From assembly GCF_002240355.1 (NCBI RefSeq), contig NZ_CP016353.1, positions 2,220,501 through 2,284,500 of the forward strand: a DNA stretch of 64,000 nt, given 5' to 3'. Below the pieces are notes generated by a model that had not been told where the DNA came from, did not search any database, and worked only from the letters and a program-made list of their open reading frames with translations. The position numbers were made by a program, and so were the translations under genes. The stretch's first letter is position 1. Each line of letters begins with the position of its first letter. This DNA comes from Prauserella marina. GTDB lineage: Bacteria; Actinomycetota; Actinomycetes; Mycobacteriales; Pseudonocardiaceae. Below, one piece after another: positions 8,380 to 17,289 of this stretch.

Positions 8380-11300
8380 GTGCGGTCGAGGTTGTTCAGG
8401 GTCACCACCATTTCACTGGTGACAGCGGTGTTGTGCGGCATGACGGGAACGGCGAGCGCGAGCCCGCCGGACGAAACCGGAACCGTCACCGGTCCCCGGC
8501 TGGCTGCCGTGGCGGCTCAGGAGGAACCTCCGGCCGCCCCGATGATCAGTGACCAAGTCGGCAGGGACGGTGCCGTGCGGGTCAGCTGGCACGACCCGGA
8601 TCCGCAAACGGCCGAGGTCACGAGCTATGTCGTCACCGCGGAACCGGGCGGCGCCAGCACGACCGTCGACGGTGACTCGCGCTCGGCGATCGTCGGCGAC
8701 CTCACCAACGGAACGCGGTACCGGATGTCGGTGGTGGCGCACAATGGATTCGGCCAGAGCGAACCGGCGCCGCCCTCGAATCCGGTGACCCCCAGGCCCG
8801 CGACGTTCCGATGGAACCGGTCATCACCGGTGTGGTGCCTTCCGACGGGGGAATCGCCGCGCTGTGGGTCGAACCTCCGGACGGAGGCTCCGCCATTACG
8901 GGTTACCTGCTGACCGCGGAGCCCGGTGGGCATCGTCTCGAACTGCCAGCCGACACGACAGTCGGTGAATTGACCGGGCTGGACAACGATGTCGCACATG
9001 TGATCGGAGTGACCGCCTTCAACAAGGCGGGCGCGAGTCCCGTCGCCGAACGCGAGGACGTGACGCCCGCACGAACCCGGCTTCCCGGGGCTCCCACGGA
9101 TCTGCGTGCCGTCGGGGGCGACGGCACGGCGAGTCTGTCCTGGCAGGCGCCCGCCGATCCCGGCAGCAGCGACATCACCGAGTACGAAGTGCGCACGACA
9201 CCCGGCGACCTGCTCACCGTCGTCGACGGTACCGAGGCCGAGATCACCGGCCTCGACAGAGAGCAGAGTTATCACTTCAGCGTCGCCGCGCGCACCGCCG
9301 ACGGCCTCGGTCCCGCGAGTGAGGCCGTCGGGCCCATCGAGCCGCGGTTGACCGTGGTGGGCGAGCCCCACGTGTTGTCCGAACCAGCCGCGAACGCCAT
9401 CACCGCGGTACTTCCCGACGGCACCATCGAATTCGGTGAGGTCCCGGAAGAAATTGTGGACCTCGCGCCAGGAACGATCTTGATGTCGGGCCCGGCACCC
9501 GCCGCGCCACGTGGCCTGCTGCACCGGGTCACGAGCGTCGTCGAGAACGGGAGACAAGCGGAGATCCGTACCGAGCAGGCAGGTGTGGACGAGGTCTTCG
9601 AAGACACCTCGGTGGCCTTCGACATGTCGCTGGATCCGCCGGAGATCGCGGGGCTTGCCGATGAGGGGCCGGGGACGGAGATCGTCGAGCCGAAGGTCGA
9701 CGGCGTTCCGCTGAGCAAGCTGGCTCCCGATGACGACAAGGACAAGGGCGGCCCCGAGGTCTCGTTCAGTAACGGCGCCCTCGTCGTGAAGGTCGACATG
9801 TCACTGGGCGAGCACGGCGGACGAGTCGGGAGCTATTCGGCGACGGGCACGTTCAAACCGACCGTCGACGGTTCGATCGACCTGACGTCGGGATCGGCGC
9901 CCCGGACCAGTTTTACGGCGGCGATCGAAGCTACCTTCGACCTCAAGGCGCAACTCGGCGTTCTTCCGAAGTGGGACAAGGAATGGGAACTCTTCAAGAT
10001 CAAGGGCAAGTGCAACACCCTCATGATCGGAGGGTACCCACTGGTCTGGTGTCCCGAATTCGACATGAAGATCACCGGCGAGATCGGCTACTCGGCCGGG
10101 GTCACCTTCACCAGCAAGATTTCCCACAAACTCGGCGCGAAACTCGACATCGTCGGCGGGGAGGTGACTGCCACGCCGATCGATGAGGTTTCGAGCGACG
10201 GAGGCGAATTCCGGGCTTTCGGCTCCGTATCCGCGAAACTGGCGATGCCGGTGAGCTTCACCGTCTTCCTTTACAACGCGGCGGGGCCGGGAGTCAAAGT
10301 GGAACCGTATTTCCAGACGACGGCCGATACCAACGCCGATCCCTGGTTCACGATGCACGCGGGCTGCACGCTCGACGTGTTCCTGAAAAGCAGGGAGTTC
10401 TTCGGGTTCAGCTTCGACTTCACCCAGAATCTGCTGGATGCCGAGACGTGCAAATGGGAGTTGTTCGCGGCGGACGGACCGTTCAACGGCATCCAGATCG
10501 ATCCGCGCATGGTCGATACCGACGTCGACAAACCCGTGCGGATGGGCCTCGACTACATTCGCGTACCCTCTGACAGCACCGTCAACTGGTCGGTCACCGA
10601 CGGCCCCGGTGAGATCGATTCGTCAGGCGAATACGTTTCGGCGACCGGAGGTGTCGCCACGGTCCGCGCGGTGCGCCCCGCCGACGCGCTCGCGCCGGAA
10701 AGCATTTCCGAAGCCACGGTGCGGGTCGGCGCGTTCCCTCCGGATGCGCCATCCGGTCTCGTCGCCGAACCGGCTCCGGGGGGTGCCCTGCTGGAGTGGA
10801 ATCCTCCGGCCGACGACGGGGGATCTCCGATCACGGAGTATCTCGTCAAGGTCAAGTCGGAGGACCGGACCTATGTCAGAAACGTCGGAAGCTCGCCCGC
10901 ACTGGTAGCACCGCTGGAACCCGGCGTGAGCTACCGCTTTCAGGTCGCGGCCAAAACCGACTTCGGGGTCAGCGGATTCAGCTCGTGGTCCGAGCCCGTC
11001 GTCCCGCTTCCGCCCGATCTGAGTGGTGATAACGGAGTGGTCAACATCGCGATCGACGAGCACGGAAGACCCGACCGCACGGCGGTGGCAGGGAGAAAAC
11101 AGGACATCGCGATCTCCGGCGACGGCAGGTACGTGTTCTTCTCCACGACATCCGACAGCAACCTCGTGCCACTCATGCACCGCAGCGCGGGGCCGGACGC
11201 GAACTACCTAGTCCGCAAGGATCTCGACACCGGCGCTCTGGTCGTCGCCTCGCGTGGCTTGTCAGGCGAATTGGTCAGTTCCACCAGCTGGGGCGCCTAT

Positions 11301-12125
11301 GGTCAGCAATCCCTTGTCGCCACGAACCAGGACGGCAGCGTGGTGGCCTTCGCCGCCGACGACGCACTGCTCGTGCACGATCTCGAAGGGGGAGGGACCT
11401 GGCAGGCCAACCGGGGTGTAGCGGGTGAACTGCGCGGGCAACTGACCATGACCGACGACGGCACCACCGTGGCCTTCGGTGTTTCCTCGGACGGTGGCGC
11501 GTTCCTCGGCACGACGTACCGCGCGACGGCGGACTCGCTCGTCGAGATGACCTACTGTCCACTGGAGGACTGCCACCGCATCGTCGGCTACACCTACGAC
11601 ATGTCGGACGACGGGCGGTGGGTGACCTACTCGGCAGGCGTCGGGCCCACGACCGAATGGCACAAGACGACCATCAGGTACGACGCCGAGACCGGTGAGT
11701 ACCAGAATCTTTTCCCGAACGATCCGGAATGGGGAACCTTCGTCAACACAAGGCTCTCCGGTGACGGGACCGTCCTCATCGGAGCGGGGCCGAATGGCTG
11801 GGGACCCGGTACGGCCTTCCACTGGAAGATCGGCAGCGGGCCTATCGGCTCGGGAAACATCATTCCCGGTGGCTGGGGACTGTTCCAGCACGAGACAGAC
11901 CACACCGGCAACCGGATGCTGATGTACCAGAACGCCTGGCCAGGAGGCGGGTACGGCGACGCCGCGATCGTGGACCGCGACACCGGCCGGACCGTGGTGC
12001 TCCCGGTGCAGAACTGGAACGCCACGGCCGAGATCGCGAAGATACCCGACGAGACCGGCCGGGTCGTGTGGACGGAGCGGGCCGGGGGACAAGGTCTGCA
12101 CGGGGTGTGGTTGAGCCAGTTGTGA
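8380..12125 (+). pseudogene. Secreted fibronectin-III / beta-propeller protein, frameshifted
   Basis: Two overlapping frames together encode one protein of about 1,250 residues. The first frame starts at GTG 8380 behind GGAGG and encodes a signal peptide (MRSRLFRVTTISLVTAVLCG, cleaved near ASA) and a first FN3 domain, but then runs out of frame to 8913. The second frame resumes the homology at about 8805 (PMEPVITGV). It continues with two more FN3 domains, an unknown central region (about 9350-10730), a fourth FN3 domain (10740-11010) and a PD40/TolB-like propeller (SGDGRYVFFST) to the stop at 12125. One base is missing around 8800-8811, near the TTCCG run. It is either a recent pseudogene or a sequencing error. 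The product would be extracellular, with a possible binding or adhesion role. Confidence 0.75.
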
Positions 12126-12170
12126 GCGACGGTGGCCCGCGCGCCGACGCGGCGGCCGATGACGGCTGAG

Positions 12171-12210
12171 GTCCTGGACACCCCGCGGCTTTTCCCGGGG
12201 TGTCCAGGAC
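12171..12210 (+). terminator. Strong hairpin after the FN3 gene
   Basis: Fifteen-base perfect arms (12171-12185 and 12196-12210, GTCCTGGACACCCCG and its complement) enclose a 10-base loop, 45 bp after the stop at 12125. There is no T-run, as is common for actinobacterial terminators. Confidence 0.65.
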
Positions 12211-12270
12211 GTGTCCGGGGGCGCCGGGTGTGCGGGTGGTGCGATTCCGGGTGCGCTCGTGTGCCTCAGC

Positions 12271-12303
12271 GCGGATCTCGCCGTCCCGGGCGGGGGACTC
12301 GCG
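12271..12303 (+). repeat. 21-bp repeat family, locus A (one unit plus cap)
   Basis: One GCGGATCTCG-N11 unit (12271-12291) is followed by the cap GGGGGACTCGCG. It is the same element as the long arrays at 18061, 22102 and 61013. It lies in the gap after the FN3 gene. Confidence 0.7.
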
Positions 12304-12344
12304 GCTTGACAAGGTTTGATCACCGCGGTCGCCGGGCACAGCCG

Positions 12345-12563
12345 ATGGACATGAGCGAGAAGCCAGAGGACTGGCGGCACGATCCGGACGGCGAAGGGCT
12401 GCCACAGCGGCTCGGCGACGGGGCCAGGTTGATGGCGAGGCACCTGCGGGAGGGCCGCCCCGGCGATGCCCTCGACATCGTCGACGCGCTGATCGCCGAG
12501 CTCCAGGGCTGGCGCGACACCCTGAGCGAGCAGGTCAACGACGACGACGGCGGGCTGCCCTGA
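12345..12563 (+). CDS. Small hypothetical acidic protein
   Basis: The likely frame gives 72 residues starting MDMSEKPEDW from ATG 12345; a second Met two codons later is also possible. The frame is open further upstream, but that part covers the hairpin and repeat region and looks non-coding. The protein is hydrophilic, with a helical middle (LMARHLREGRPGDALDIVDALIAELQGWRDTL) and an acidic tail NDDDGG. There are no membrane segments and no recognised domain. There is no clear ribosome site. I do not recognise the family; it may be a small regulatory or chaperone-like helical protein. Confidence 0.5.
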   Translation: MDMSEKPEDWRHDPDGEGLPQRLGDGARLMARHLREGRPGDALDIVDALIAELQGWRDTLSEQVNDDDGGLP

Positions 12564-12593
12564 CGTCATGCGGTGGACAGGTCAGTGGATAGC

Positions 12594-12610
12594 AGATAGT
12601 GTCACTATCT
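12594..12610. promoter_or_regulatory. Perfect palindrome AGATAGTG-T-CACTATCT
   Basis: A 17-bp palindrome with 8-bp arms lies 25 bp upstream of the gene at 12636. Its sequence is A/T-rich against a G+C-rich background. It has the form of a dimeric repressor operator and may overlap the promoter. No regulator gene is adjacent, so the cognate factor is unknown. Confidence 0.6.
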
Positions 12611-12635
12611 ACTAGCTGACGACAGGGGAGGACCC

Positions 12636-13043
12636 ATGCCCACCACATCGTGGCTGACACCGCGGCGCCCGGAGCAGGACGCCGAGGCCGTCGTGCTGGC
12701 GTCATTACTGGAAGTCAAGTCCCTCCGGCACGTACCGGGCTTTCTCGCGGCCTCGCTGCGGGTGTGGCTACAGGTGCGCGGGTCGGAAGGAGCCTGGGGA
12801 GTGTCCCTGCGGGCCCAGCCGTTGCGGCGCAGATTCTGGACCCTTTCGGCCTGGCGCGACAGAGAATCGCTCGAACGGTTCGTCAGAACCGAACCACACG
12901 TCTCGATCATGCGCCGCCAGCACGACGTGATGCGCGAGGCCGTGTTCACCGAGTGGACCGTACCCGCGAGTGACCTCCCGATCACGTGGAAGGACGCGAC
13001 GGAACGGGTCGAGCGACGGCGGAAGGGCTCGCGTGCGGCGTAA
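12636..13043 (+). CDS. Small protein of the dimeric alpha/beta-barrel (monooxygenase/DUF3291-like) fold
   Basis: The protein has 135 residues and starts at ATG 12636 behind GGGGAGGACC. The centre holds a pattern typical of ABM/DUF3291-like ferredoxin-fold proteins (RFWTLSAWRDRESLERFVRT followed by the conserved EPHVSIM), in which a His near the helix end is often functional. The tail is basic (ERRRKGSRAA). Such proteins act as small cofactor-free monooxygenases, dehalogenases or ligand binders; the actual reaction is unknown. The perfect palindrome just upstream suggests control by an inducible repressor, as for a detoxification gene. Confidence 0.7.
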   Translation: MPTTSWLTPRRPEQDAEAVVLASLLEVKSLRHVPGFLAASLRVWLQVRGSEGAWGVSLRAQPLRRRFWTLSAWRDRESLERFVRTEPHVSIMRRQHDVMREAVFTEWTVPASDLPITWKDATERVERRRKGSRAA

Positions 13044-13053
13044 CCCTTGGTCT

Positions 13054-14058
13054 TCAGGTGCTTTTGGCTCTGCTCGGCGCGACGCGCGGCGGTTCGCCCG
13101 GTTGCTTCGGGTACACGGGAGGCCACGGCGCGTCCATCAACCCGGACGCCAAGTCCTTTCGCGACTGTTCCAGCAGCGGTTCCAGTGACTGTGGCCGGTC
13201 GTTGATGCCCTCCCACGGGTCGCCGCGTTCGGCGAGCAGCGCGGGCACGGTGGCGATCGTCAGCGCGTCCTGATCGAGACCGTCCACATCGGTCCACGCG
13301 ACCGGGGTGGAGACCTGTGCCCCGGCCCTCGGCCGGACACACCACGCGCCGAACACCGTCCGGTGTGGAGCGTTCTGGTTGAAGTCGACGAAAACCCGGC
13401 TGCCCCGCTCTTCCTTCCACCATTGAGCGGTGATGAGGCCGGAGTGCCGCCGCTCCAGTTCGCGGGCGAGCGCCACCGCACCGGCCCTGACCTCGTAGCT
13501 GTTCCACCGGGGTTCGAGCCTGACGTAGACGTGCAGGCCCCTGGAGCCGCTGGTCTTGAGGTGAGCCTCGATGCCGTACTCGGCGAGTAGTTCCCTTGTC
13601 AGCACCGCGGTTTGCCGGACGTCGTCGAAGGTGACGCCCGGCGAGGGGTCGAGGTCGACGCGCAGTTCGTCGGTGACCTCCGGCGTCGCCGCGTGATAGG
13701 GCCACACGTGAAAGCCCAGACAGCCGAGGTTGACCGCCCACAGTATGTGGGCGAGATCGGCGGCGACGAGCGCGTCGCTCGTGGTGCCGTTGGGAGTGCT
13801 GACGACCGTGGTGGTCAGCCAGTCCGGTACCGACTTCGGCACCCGCTTCTGGAACCACGACTTACCGCCCGCGCCCGCCGGGTAGCGCTCCATCAGCAGC
13901 GGCCGCCCGCGCAGGGTCTCCAGCAGCGGGCCCGCGACGGCCTGGTAGTAGCGCACCAGGTCCAATTTGGTCTCCCCCCGCTGGGGGAAGAACACCTTGT
14001 CAGGACTGGAAACGGTGACCTCGGTGCCGTCGACGTCCAGCGAGATCCGTTCACTCAT
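13054..14058 (-). CDS. LigD-type polymerase/primase domain protein
   Basis: This is a stand-alone 334-residue Pol domain of the archaeo-eukaryotic primase type found in bacterial LigD. Visible family marks are SSPDKVFFPQ near the N-terminus, the metal-binding DxD in ELRVDLDPSPG, SGSRGLHVYV, and RVFVDFNQN with APHRTVFGAW. In bacterial non-homologous end joining this domain adds ribo- or deoxynucleotides and fills gaps at broken ends. The ATG at 14058 lies 13 bp after the stop of the ATP-dependent ligase gene upstream, so the two form an operon equivalent to a split LigD. No Ku gene or 3'-phosphoesterase domain lies in the window. Confidence 0.92.
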   Translation of the reverse strand: MSERISLDVDGTEVTVSSPDKVFFPQRGETKLDLVRYYQAVAGPLLETLRGRPLLMERYPAGAGGKSWFQKRVPKSVPDWLTTTVVSTPNGTTSDALVAADLAHILWAVNLGCLGFHVWPYHAATPEVTDELRVDLDPSPGVTFDDVRQTAVLTRELLAEYGIEAHLKTSGSRGLHVYVRLEPRWNSYEVRAGAVALARELERRHSGLITAQWWKEERGSRVFVDFNQNAPHRTVFGAWCVRPRAGAQVSTPVAWTDVDGLDQDALTIATVPALLAERGDPWEGINDRPQSLEPLLEQSRKDLASGLMDAPWPPVYPKQPGEPPRVAPSRAKST

Positions 14059-14071
14059 GGTCGCACCCGTC

Positions 14072-15148
14072 TCACGTTCCGGCTTCACTGAACAACGAGG
14101 CCAGCTCCGCTGGAGGCACCTCGTCGAGCTGAGCGTAAGTGCAGGATTCCGGTGTGCGGTCCGGCCGGAACCGCACGAGGCGGCCACCGTGCCGGAACCG
14201 GCCGCCCTGCACGTGTTCGTAGCGCACCTCGGCGACGAGTTCGGTCCGCACCGGTTCCCAGGAAAGGTCCTTGCCGACTGCCCACCTGCTGCCTCCACCC
14301 GGCATCCGGCCACCGGCCTCGGCGTGTGCCTCGGCCCAGTCGCGCCACGGATGCCGCTCCAGCGCGTTCTCCCGCAGCGGCGCCAGTTCGGTGACCAGTT
14401 CGGTGCGTCGTTTCGCCGCGAATCCACTCGCGACACCCACGTGGTTCAGGACACCTTGCTCGTCGAAGAGGCCAAGCAGCAGCGAGCCGATGCCCTCGCC
14501 GTCCTTGTGCCACCGGAAACCGGCGACGACGCAGTCGGCGGTGCGTTCGTGCTTGACCTTCCACATCACCCTGCGGTCCTGTTCGTAAGGCAGGTCGGTG
14601 GGTTTGGCCATCACGCCGTCGAAGCCGGCGCCCTCGAAGCGGGTGAACCAGTCGCTCGCGACGCCGGGGTCGGTGGTGAGCGGAGTCAGGTGGACCCTGG
14701 CGGGCGCCGTGCCGAGGATGCCTTCCAGTAGTTCTCGCCTGCGCGAAAATGGTTCCGAGGTCAGATCGTCGTCGCCCAGCGCGAGCAGGTCGAACGCGAC
14801 AAAGCTGGCCGGTGTCTCTCCGGCCAGCTTCTTCACTCGCGACGCCGCGGGATGCAATCGCAGTTGCAGCGCGCCGAAATCGAGACCGCCTTCGGTGACG
14901 ATGACGACCTCACCGTCGACGACGCACCGCCGGGGCAGTGCCTCGGCCAGCAACTCGACGAGTTCGGGGAAGTATCTCGTCAGTGGCCGGTCGTTGCGCG
15001 AACCCAGCTCGATCTCGTCGCCGTCGCGGAACACGACGCAGCGGAAACCGTCCCATTTGGGCTCATAGGCCAGCTGGGGGCCACGAGGCATCTCGCGCAC
15101 CAGCGTGGCGAGCATCGGTTTCACCGGTGGTTGAACGGGCAGGTCCAC
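14072..15148 (-). CDS. ATP-dependent DNA ligase (LigC/LigD ligase-domain type)
   Basis: The 358-residue protein has the adenylation domain with motif I EPKWDGFR (lysine is the AMP acceptor), motif III DGEVV, motif IV GFDGVMAKP, motif V VMWKVK and a C-terminal OB-fold. This matches short bacterial ATP-dependent ligases used in end joining or short-patch repair. The start is GTG at 15148 with TAGGAT six bases upstream, a leaderless-type promoter arrangement. The Pol-domain gene follows by 13 bp, indicating a joint repair role. Confidence 0.93.
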   Translation of the reverse strand: MDLPVQPPVKPMLATLVREMPRGPQLAYEPKWDGFRCVVFRDGDEIELGSRNDRPLTRYFPELVELLAEALPRRCVVDGEVVIVTEGGLDFGALQLRLHPAASRVKKLAGETPASFVAFDLLALGDDDLTSEPFSRRRELLEGILGTAPARVHLTPLTTDPGVASDWFTRFEGAGFDGVMAKPTDLPYEQDRRVMWKVKHERTADCVVAGFRWHKDGEGIGSLLLGLFDEQGVLNHVGVASGFAAKRRTELVTELAPLRENALERHPWRDWAEAHAEAGGRMPGGGSRWAVGKDLSWEPVRTELVAEVRYEHVQGGRFRHGGRLVRFRPDRTPESCTYAQLDEVPPAELASLFSEAGT

Positions 15149-15199
15149 GCATCGATCCTATGACCTGCCCGATCGGAAGGCACCCTTTCGCAGCCTGGC

Positions 15200-16201
15200 T
15201 CAGCTGGCCCATTCCAGCAGCGGCTTACGGTGCTGCGCGTCGCGCAGCACCTCCATGCCGCGCTGCTCCAGCGTGCGAACCCGCTTGCGGGTGACGCTGA
15301 GCCGTTGTGCGATTTCCGGCACGGTGTGCGGGTGGCCGTCGGTGAGGCCGTACCGCAGCGACAGCACCGAGGCTTCCAGCGCGGGAAGCGTGTCGAGTGC
15401 CGCGTGCAGGTCGGCGACCATGCCCTGGTACTCCAGCGCCTCGCCGACTCCCGGTACGGAGTCGGCGGCGACCAGGTCGCCGAGCTTGAGCTCGCCGTCC
15501 TCGTCGAGCGGGACGTCGAGGCTCACCGTGGACTGCCCCGCCCTTCGCAGCGCCACCACGCGCTCCACCGGCATGTTCGCCGCCGCTGCCAGCTCCTCCA
15601 CGCTGGGGTCCTGCTGGCTTTGTGCTTGCAGGTTGCGTTCGAGCCGGTCGAGCTTGGCGAGCTGCTCGGCCGTGTGCATCGGCAGCCGGATGGTGCTGGC
15701 CTGGAAGGCGTTGCCCCGCTGGATGGCCTGCCTGATCCACCACATGGCATAGGTGGAGAACTTGAAGCCCTTGGCGTAGTCGAATTTCTCGACCGCGCGG
15801 ATCAAGCCCAGGTTGCCCTCCTGGATGGCGTCGAGCAGGGGCAGCTTCATGTTGCGGTTCTTGCGGGCCGCGGTCACCACGAGGCGCAGGTTCGCCCGCA
15901 CCATGTGGTCCTTGGCCAGCAGGCCGTCTCTTGCCACCGTTTCGAGGTCGCGACGGCCCGCCGCCGGTTCTTCCTCACCCGCGTCGGCCTTGCGGAGGAG
16001 TTCGGCCGCGAAGACCCCGGCCTCGATGCGCTTGGCGAGGTCGACCTCTTCCGTCGCCGTGAGCAACGGCGTCGTACCGATCTCGTCGAGGTAAGCTCGG
16101 ACGAGGTCGGGTTCCTCGCTGGCACCGTGCCCCGCGCGCCGTCGGGTCGTCGCGGGCTTCGAAGTCGTCGACGTCGTCGACGTCATAGTCGCGTTTGCCA
16201 A
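15200..16201 (-). CDS. Group 2 sigma-70-family RNA polymerase sigma factor
   Basis: The 333-residue sigma factor has region 1.2 (DLVRAYLDEIGTTPLLT), complete region 2 (IQEGNLGLIRAVEKFDYAKG, FSTYAMWWIRQAIQ), region 3 and region 4 with the -35-recognising helix-turn-helix (RLSVTRKRVRTLEQRG). It lacks the long N-terminal extension of the principal sigma factor, as in SigB/HrdD-type proteins for stress or stationary phase. The start appears to be TTG at 16201, preceded by GGAAGGGG; an ATG five codons later has no ribosome site. An inverted repeat, TGTCA-containing, covers the leader (16203-16231). No anti-sigma gene is adjacent. Confidence 0.93.
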   Translation of the reverse strand: MANATMTSTTSTTSKPATTRRRAGHGASEEPDLVRAYLDEIGTTPLLTATEEVDLAKRIEAGVFAAELLRKADAGEEEPAAGRRDLETVARDGLLAKDHMVRANLRLVVTAARKNRNMKLPLLDAIQEGNLGLIRAVEKFDYAKGFKFSTYAMWWIRQAIQRGNAFQASTIRLPMHTAEQLAKLDRLERNLQAQSQQDPSVEELAAAANMPVERVVALRRAGQSTVSLDVPLDEDGELKLGDLVAADSVPGVGEALEYQGMVADLHAALDTLPALEASVLSLRYGLTDGHPHTVPEIAQRLSVTRKRVRTLEQRGMEVLRDAQHRKPLLEWAS

Positions 16202-16202
16202 T

Positions 16203-16231
16203 CGTTGTCACCCCTTCCCGTTATGACAACG
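16203..16231. promoter_or_regulatory. Inverted repeat in the sigma-factor leader
   Basis: The arms CGTTGTCA and TGACAACG are separated by 13 bases, directly upstream of the TTG start and overlapping the probable ribosome site. It may be an operator, or a hairpin that hides the ribosome site. It lies within the 40-bp gap between the sigma gene and the GlxA gene upstream. Confidence 0.45.
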
Positions 16232-16241
16232 CTTTTCAAGG

Positions 16242-17219
16242 TCACTTGATTCCGCCACGGAACGTGCCGCGGTAAGCACTCGGTGATACTCCGAGTGCGG
16301 CATTCAGATGTTGCCGCAACGATGCGGCCGTGCCGAATCCCGCTTCGCTCGCGATCCGGTCGATGGGCAGATCGGTCTGCTCAAGCAGGTGGCGGGCTCG
16401 TTCAATGCGCTGCTGGGTGAGCCACTGCACGGGAGACATCCCGACTTCGTCCCGGAATCGCCGGGTGAAGGTGCGGGTGCTCATGGATTCCCGGTCGGCC
16501 AACTCTGTCAACGAGACCGGGCGGTGCAATTGTTCCACAGCCCACGCCCTCGCCGCAGCGGTCGAGGAGATGCCGGGCTCCGGAACGGGCCTCGTCACGT
16601 ACTGGGCCTGGCCTCCCTCTCGGTGCGGAGGCACGACTGTGCGCCGCGCCACTTCGTTGGCGACCGCCGCGCCGTGCTCGCGGCGGATGAGGTGCAGGCA
16701 CAGGTCGATGCCGGCGGCCTCGCCCGCCGAGGTCAGGATGTCTCCCTCGTCGACGTAGAGCACGCCGGGGTCGAGTTCGATCAGCGGGAAACGGCGCCGG
16801 AAGTCGTCGGCGGAGTTCCAGTGCGTCGTGGCCTTCCTACCGTCGAGCAGTCCGGCCGCCGCGAGGACGTAGGCGCCCGTGCAGATCGAGGCGATCGTCG
16901 TGCCCTGCTTGATCGCGGCGATGGCCGCCGCCAGAGCGGGAGCGAGGTTTCCGCTGGCCTCGGTCTCGTCGGCGGCGTGGCTCGCGGGAATGACGACCGT
17001 CGCGGCCTCGGCGAGTGTCTCGATGCCGTTGCCGACGTGGATCGAGAAGTCGGCGTTCGTGTGGATCTCACCGGGAGTCACCGCGCAGGTACGCACGTCG
17101 TACAGCCGCGTGCCCTCCGGCGAGCGGGCGGCCCCGAAGATCTGGTGAACCAGTCCCAGTTCCATGGGCATGACGCCGTCCCTCGCGAGGACCGCGACGA
17201 TGTGGGGCGAACCGCTCAT
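16242..17219 (-). CDS. GlxA-family AraC-type transcriptional regulator
   Basis: The protein has 325 residues. The N-terminal DJ-1/PfpI-like domain (about 5-190) keeps the nucleophile-elbow cysteine in ASICTGAYVLAAAGLL (C113). The C-terminal AraC domain (about 220-320) has two helix-turn-helices (SLTELADRESMSTRTFTRRF and IDRIASEAGFGTAASLRQHL). The protease-like domain serves as a sensor in this family. It is divergent from the flavodoxin-fold oxidoreductase gene at 17290 with only 70 bp between them. An inverted repeat at its start codon suggests joint control. The start ATG follows AAAGGATC. Confidence 0.92.
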   Translation of the reverse strand: MSGSPHIVAVLARDGVMPMELGLVHQIFGAARSPEGTRLYDVRTCAVTPGEIHTNADFSIHVGNGIETLAEAATVVIPASHAADETEASGNLAPALAAAIAAIKQGTTIASICTGAYVLAAAGLLDGRKATTHWNSADDFRRRFPLIELDPGVLYVDEGDILTSAGEAAGIDLCLHLIRREHGAAVANEVARRTVVPPHREGGQAQYVTRPVPEPGISSTAAARAWAVEQLHRPVSLTELADRESMSTRTFTRRFRDEVGMSPVQWLTQQRIERARHLLEQTDLPIDRIASEAGFGTAASLRQHLNAALGVSPSAYRGTFRGGIK

Positions 17220-17253
17220 GGCCCGATCCTTTCACATGTTGTCAATCGGGCCA
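17219..17253. promoter_or_regulatory. Inverted repeat in the glxA-like/oxidoreductase divergent promoter
   Basis: Perfect 9-bp arms (TGGCCCGAT and ATCGGGCCA) are separated by 17 bases, so the arm centres lie 26 bp apart. The site covers the regulator's start codon and the divergent promoter region. It is a plausible site for the AraC-type regulator. Confidence 0.5.
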
Positions 17254-17289
17254 CTCGTCGTCGTGGTCCGGTCACCGCACGCTGGTGTC

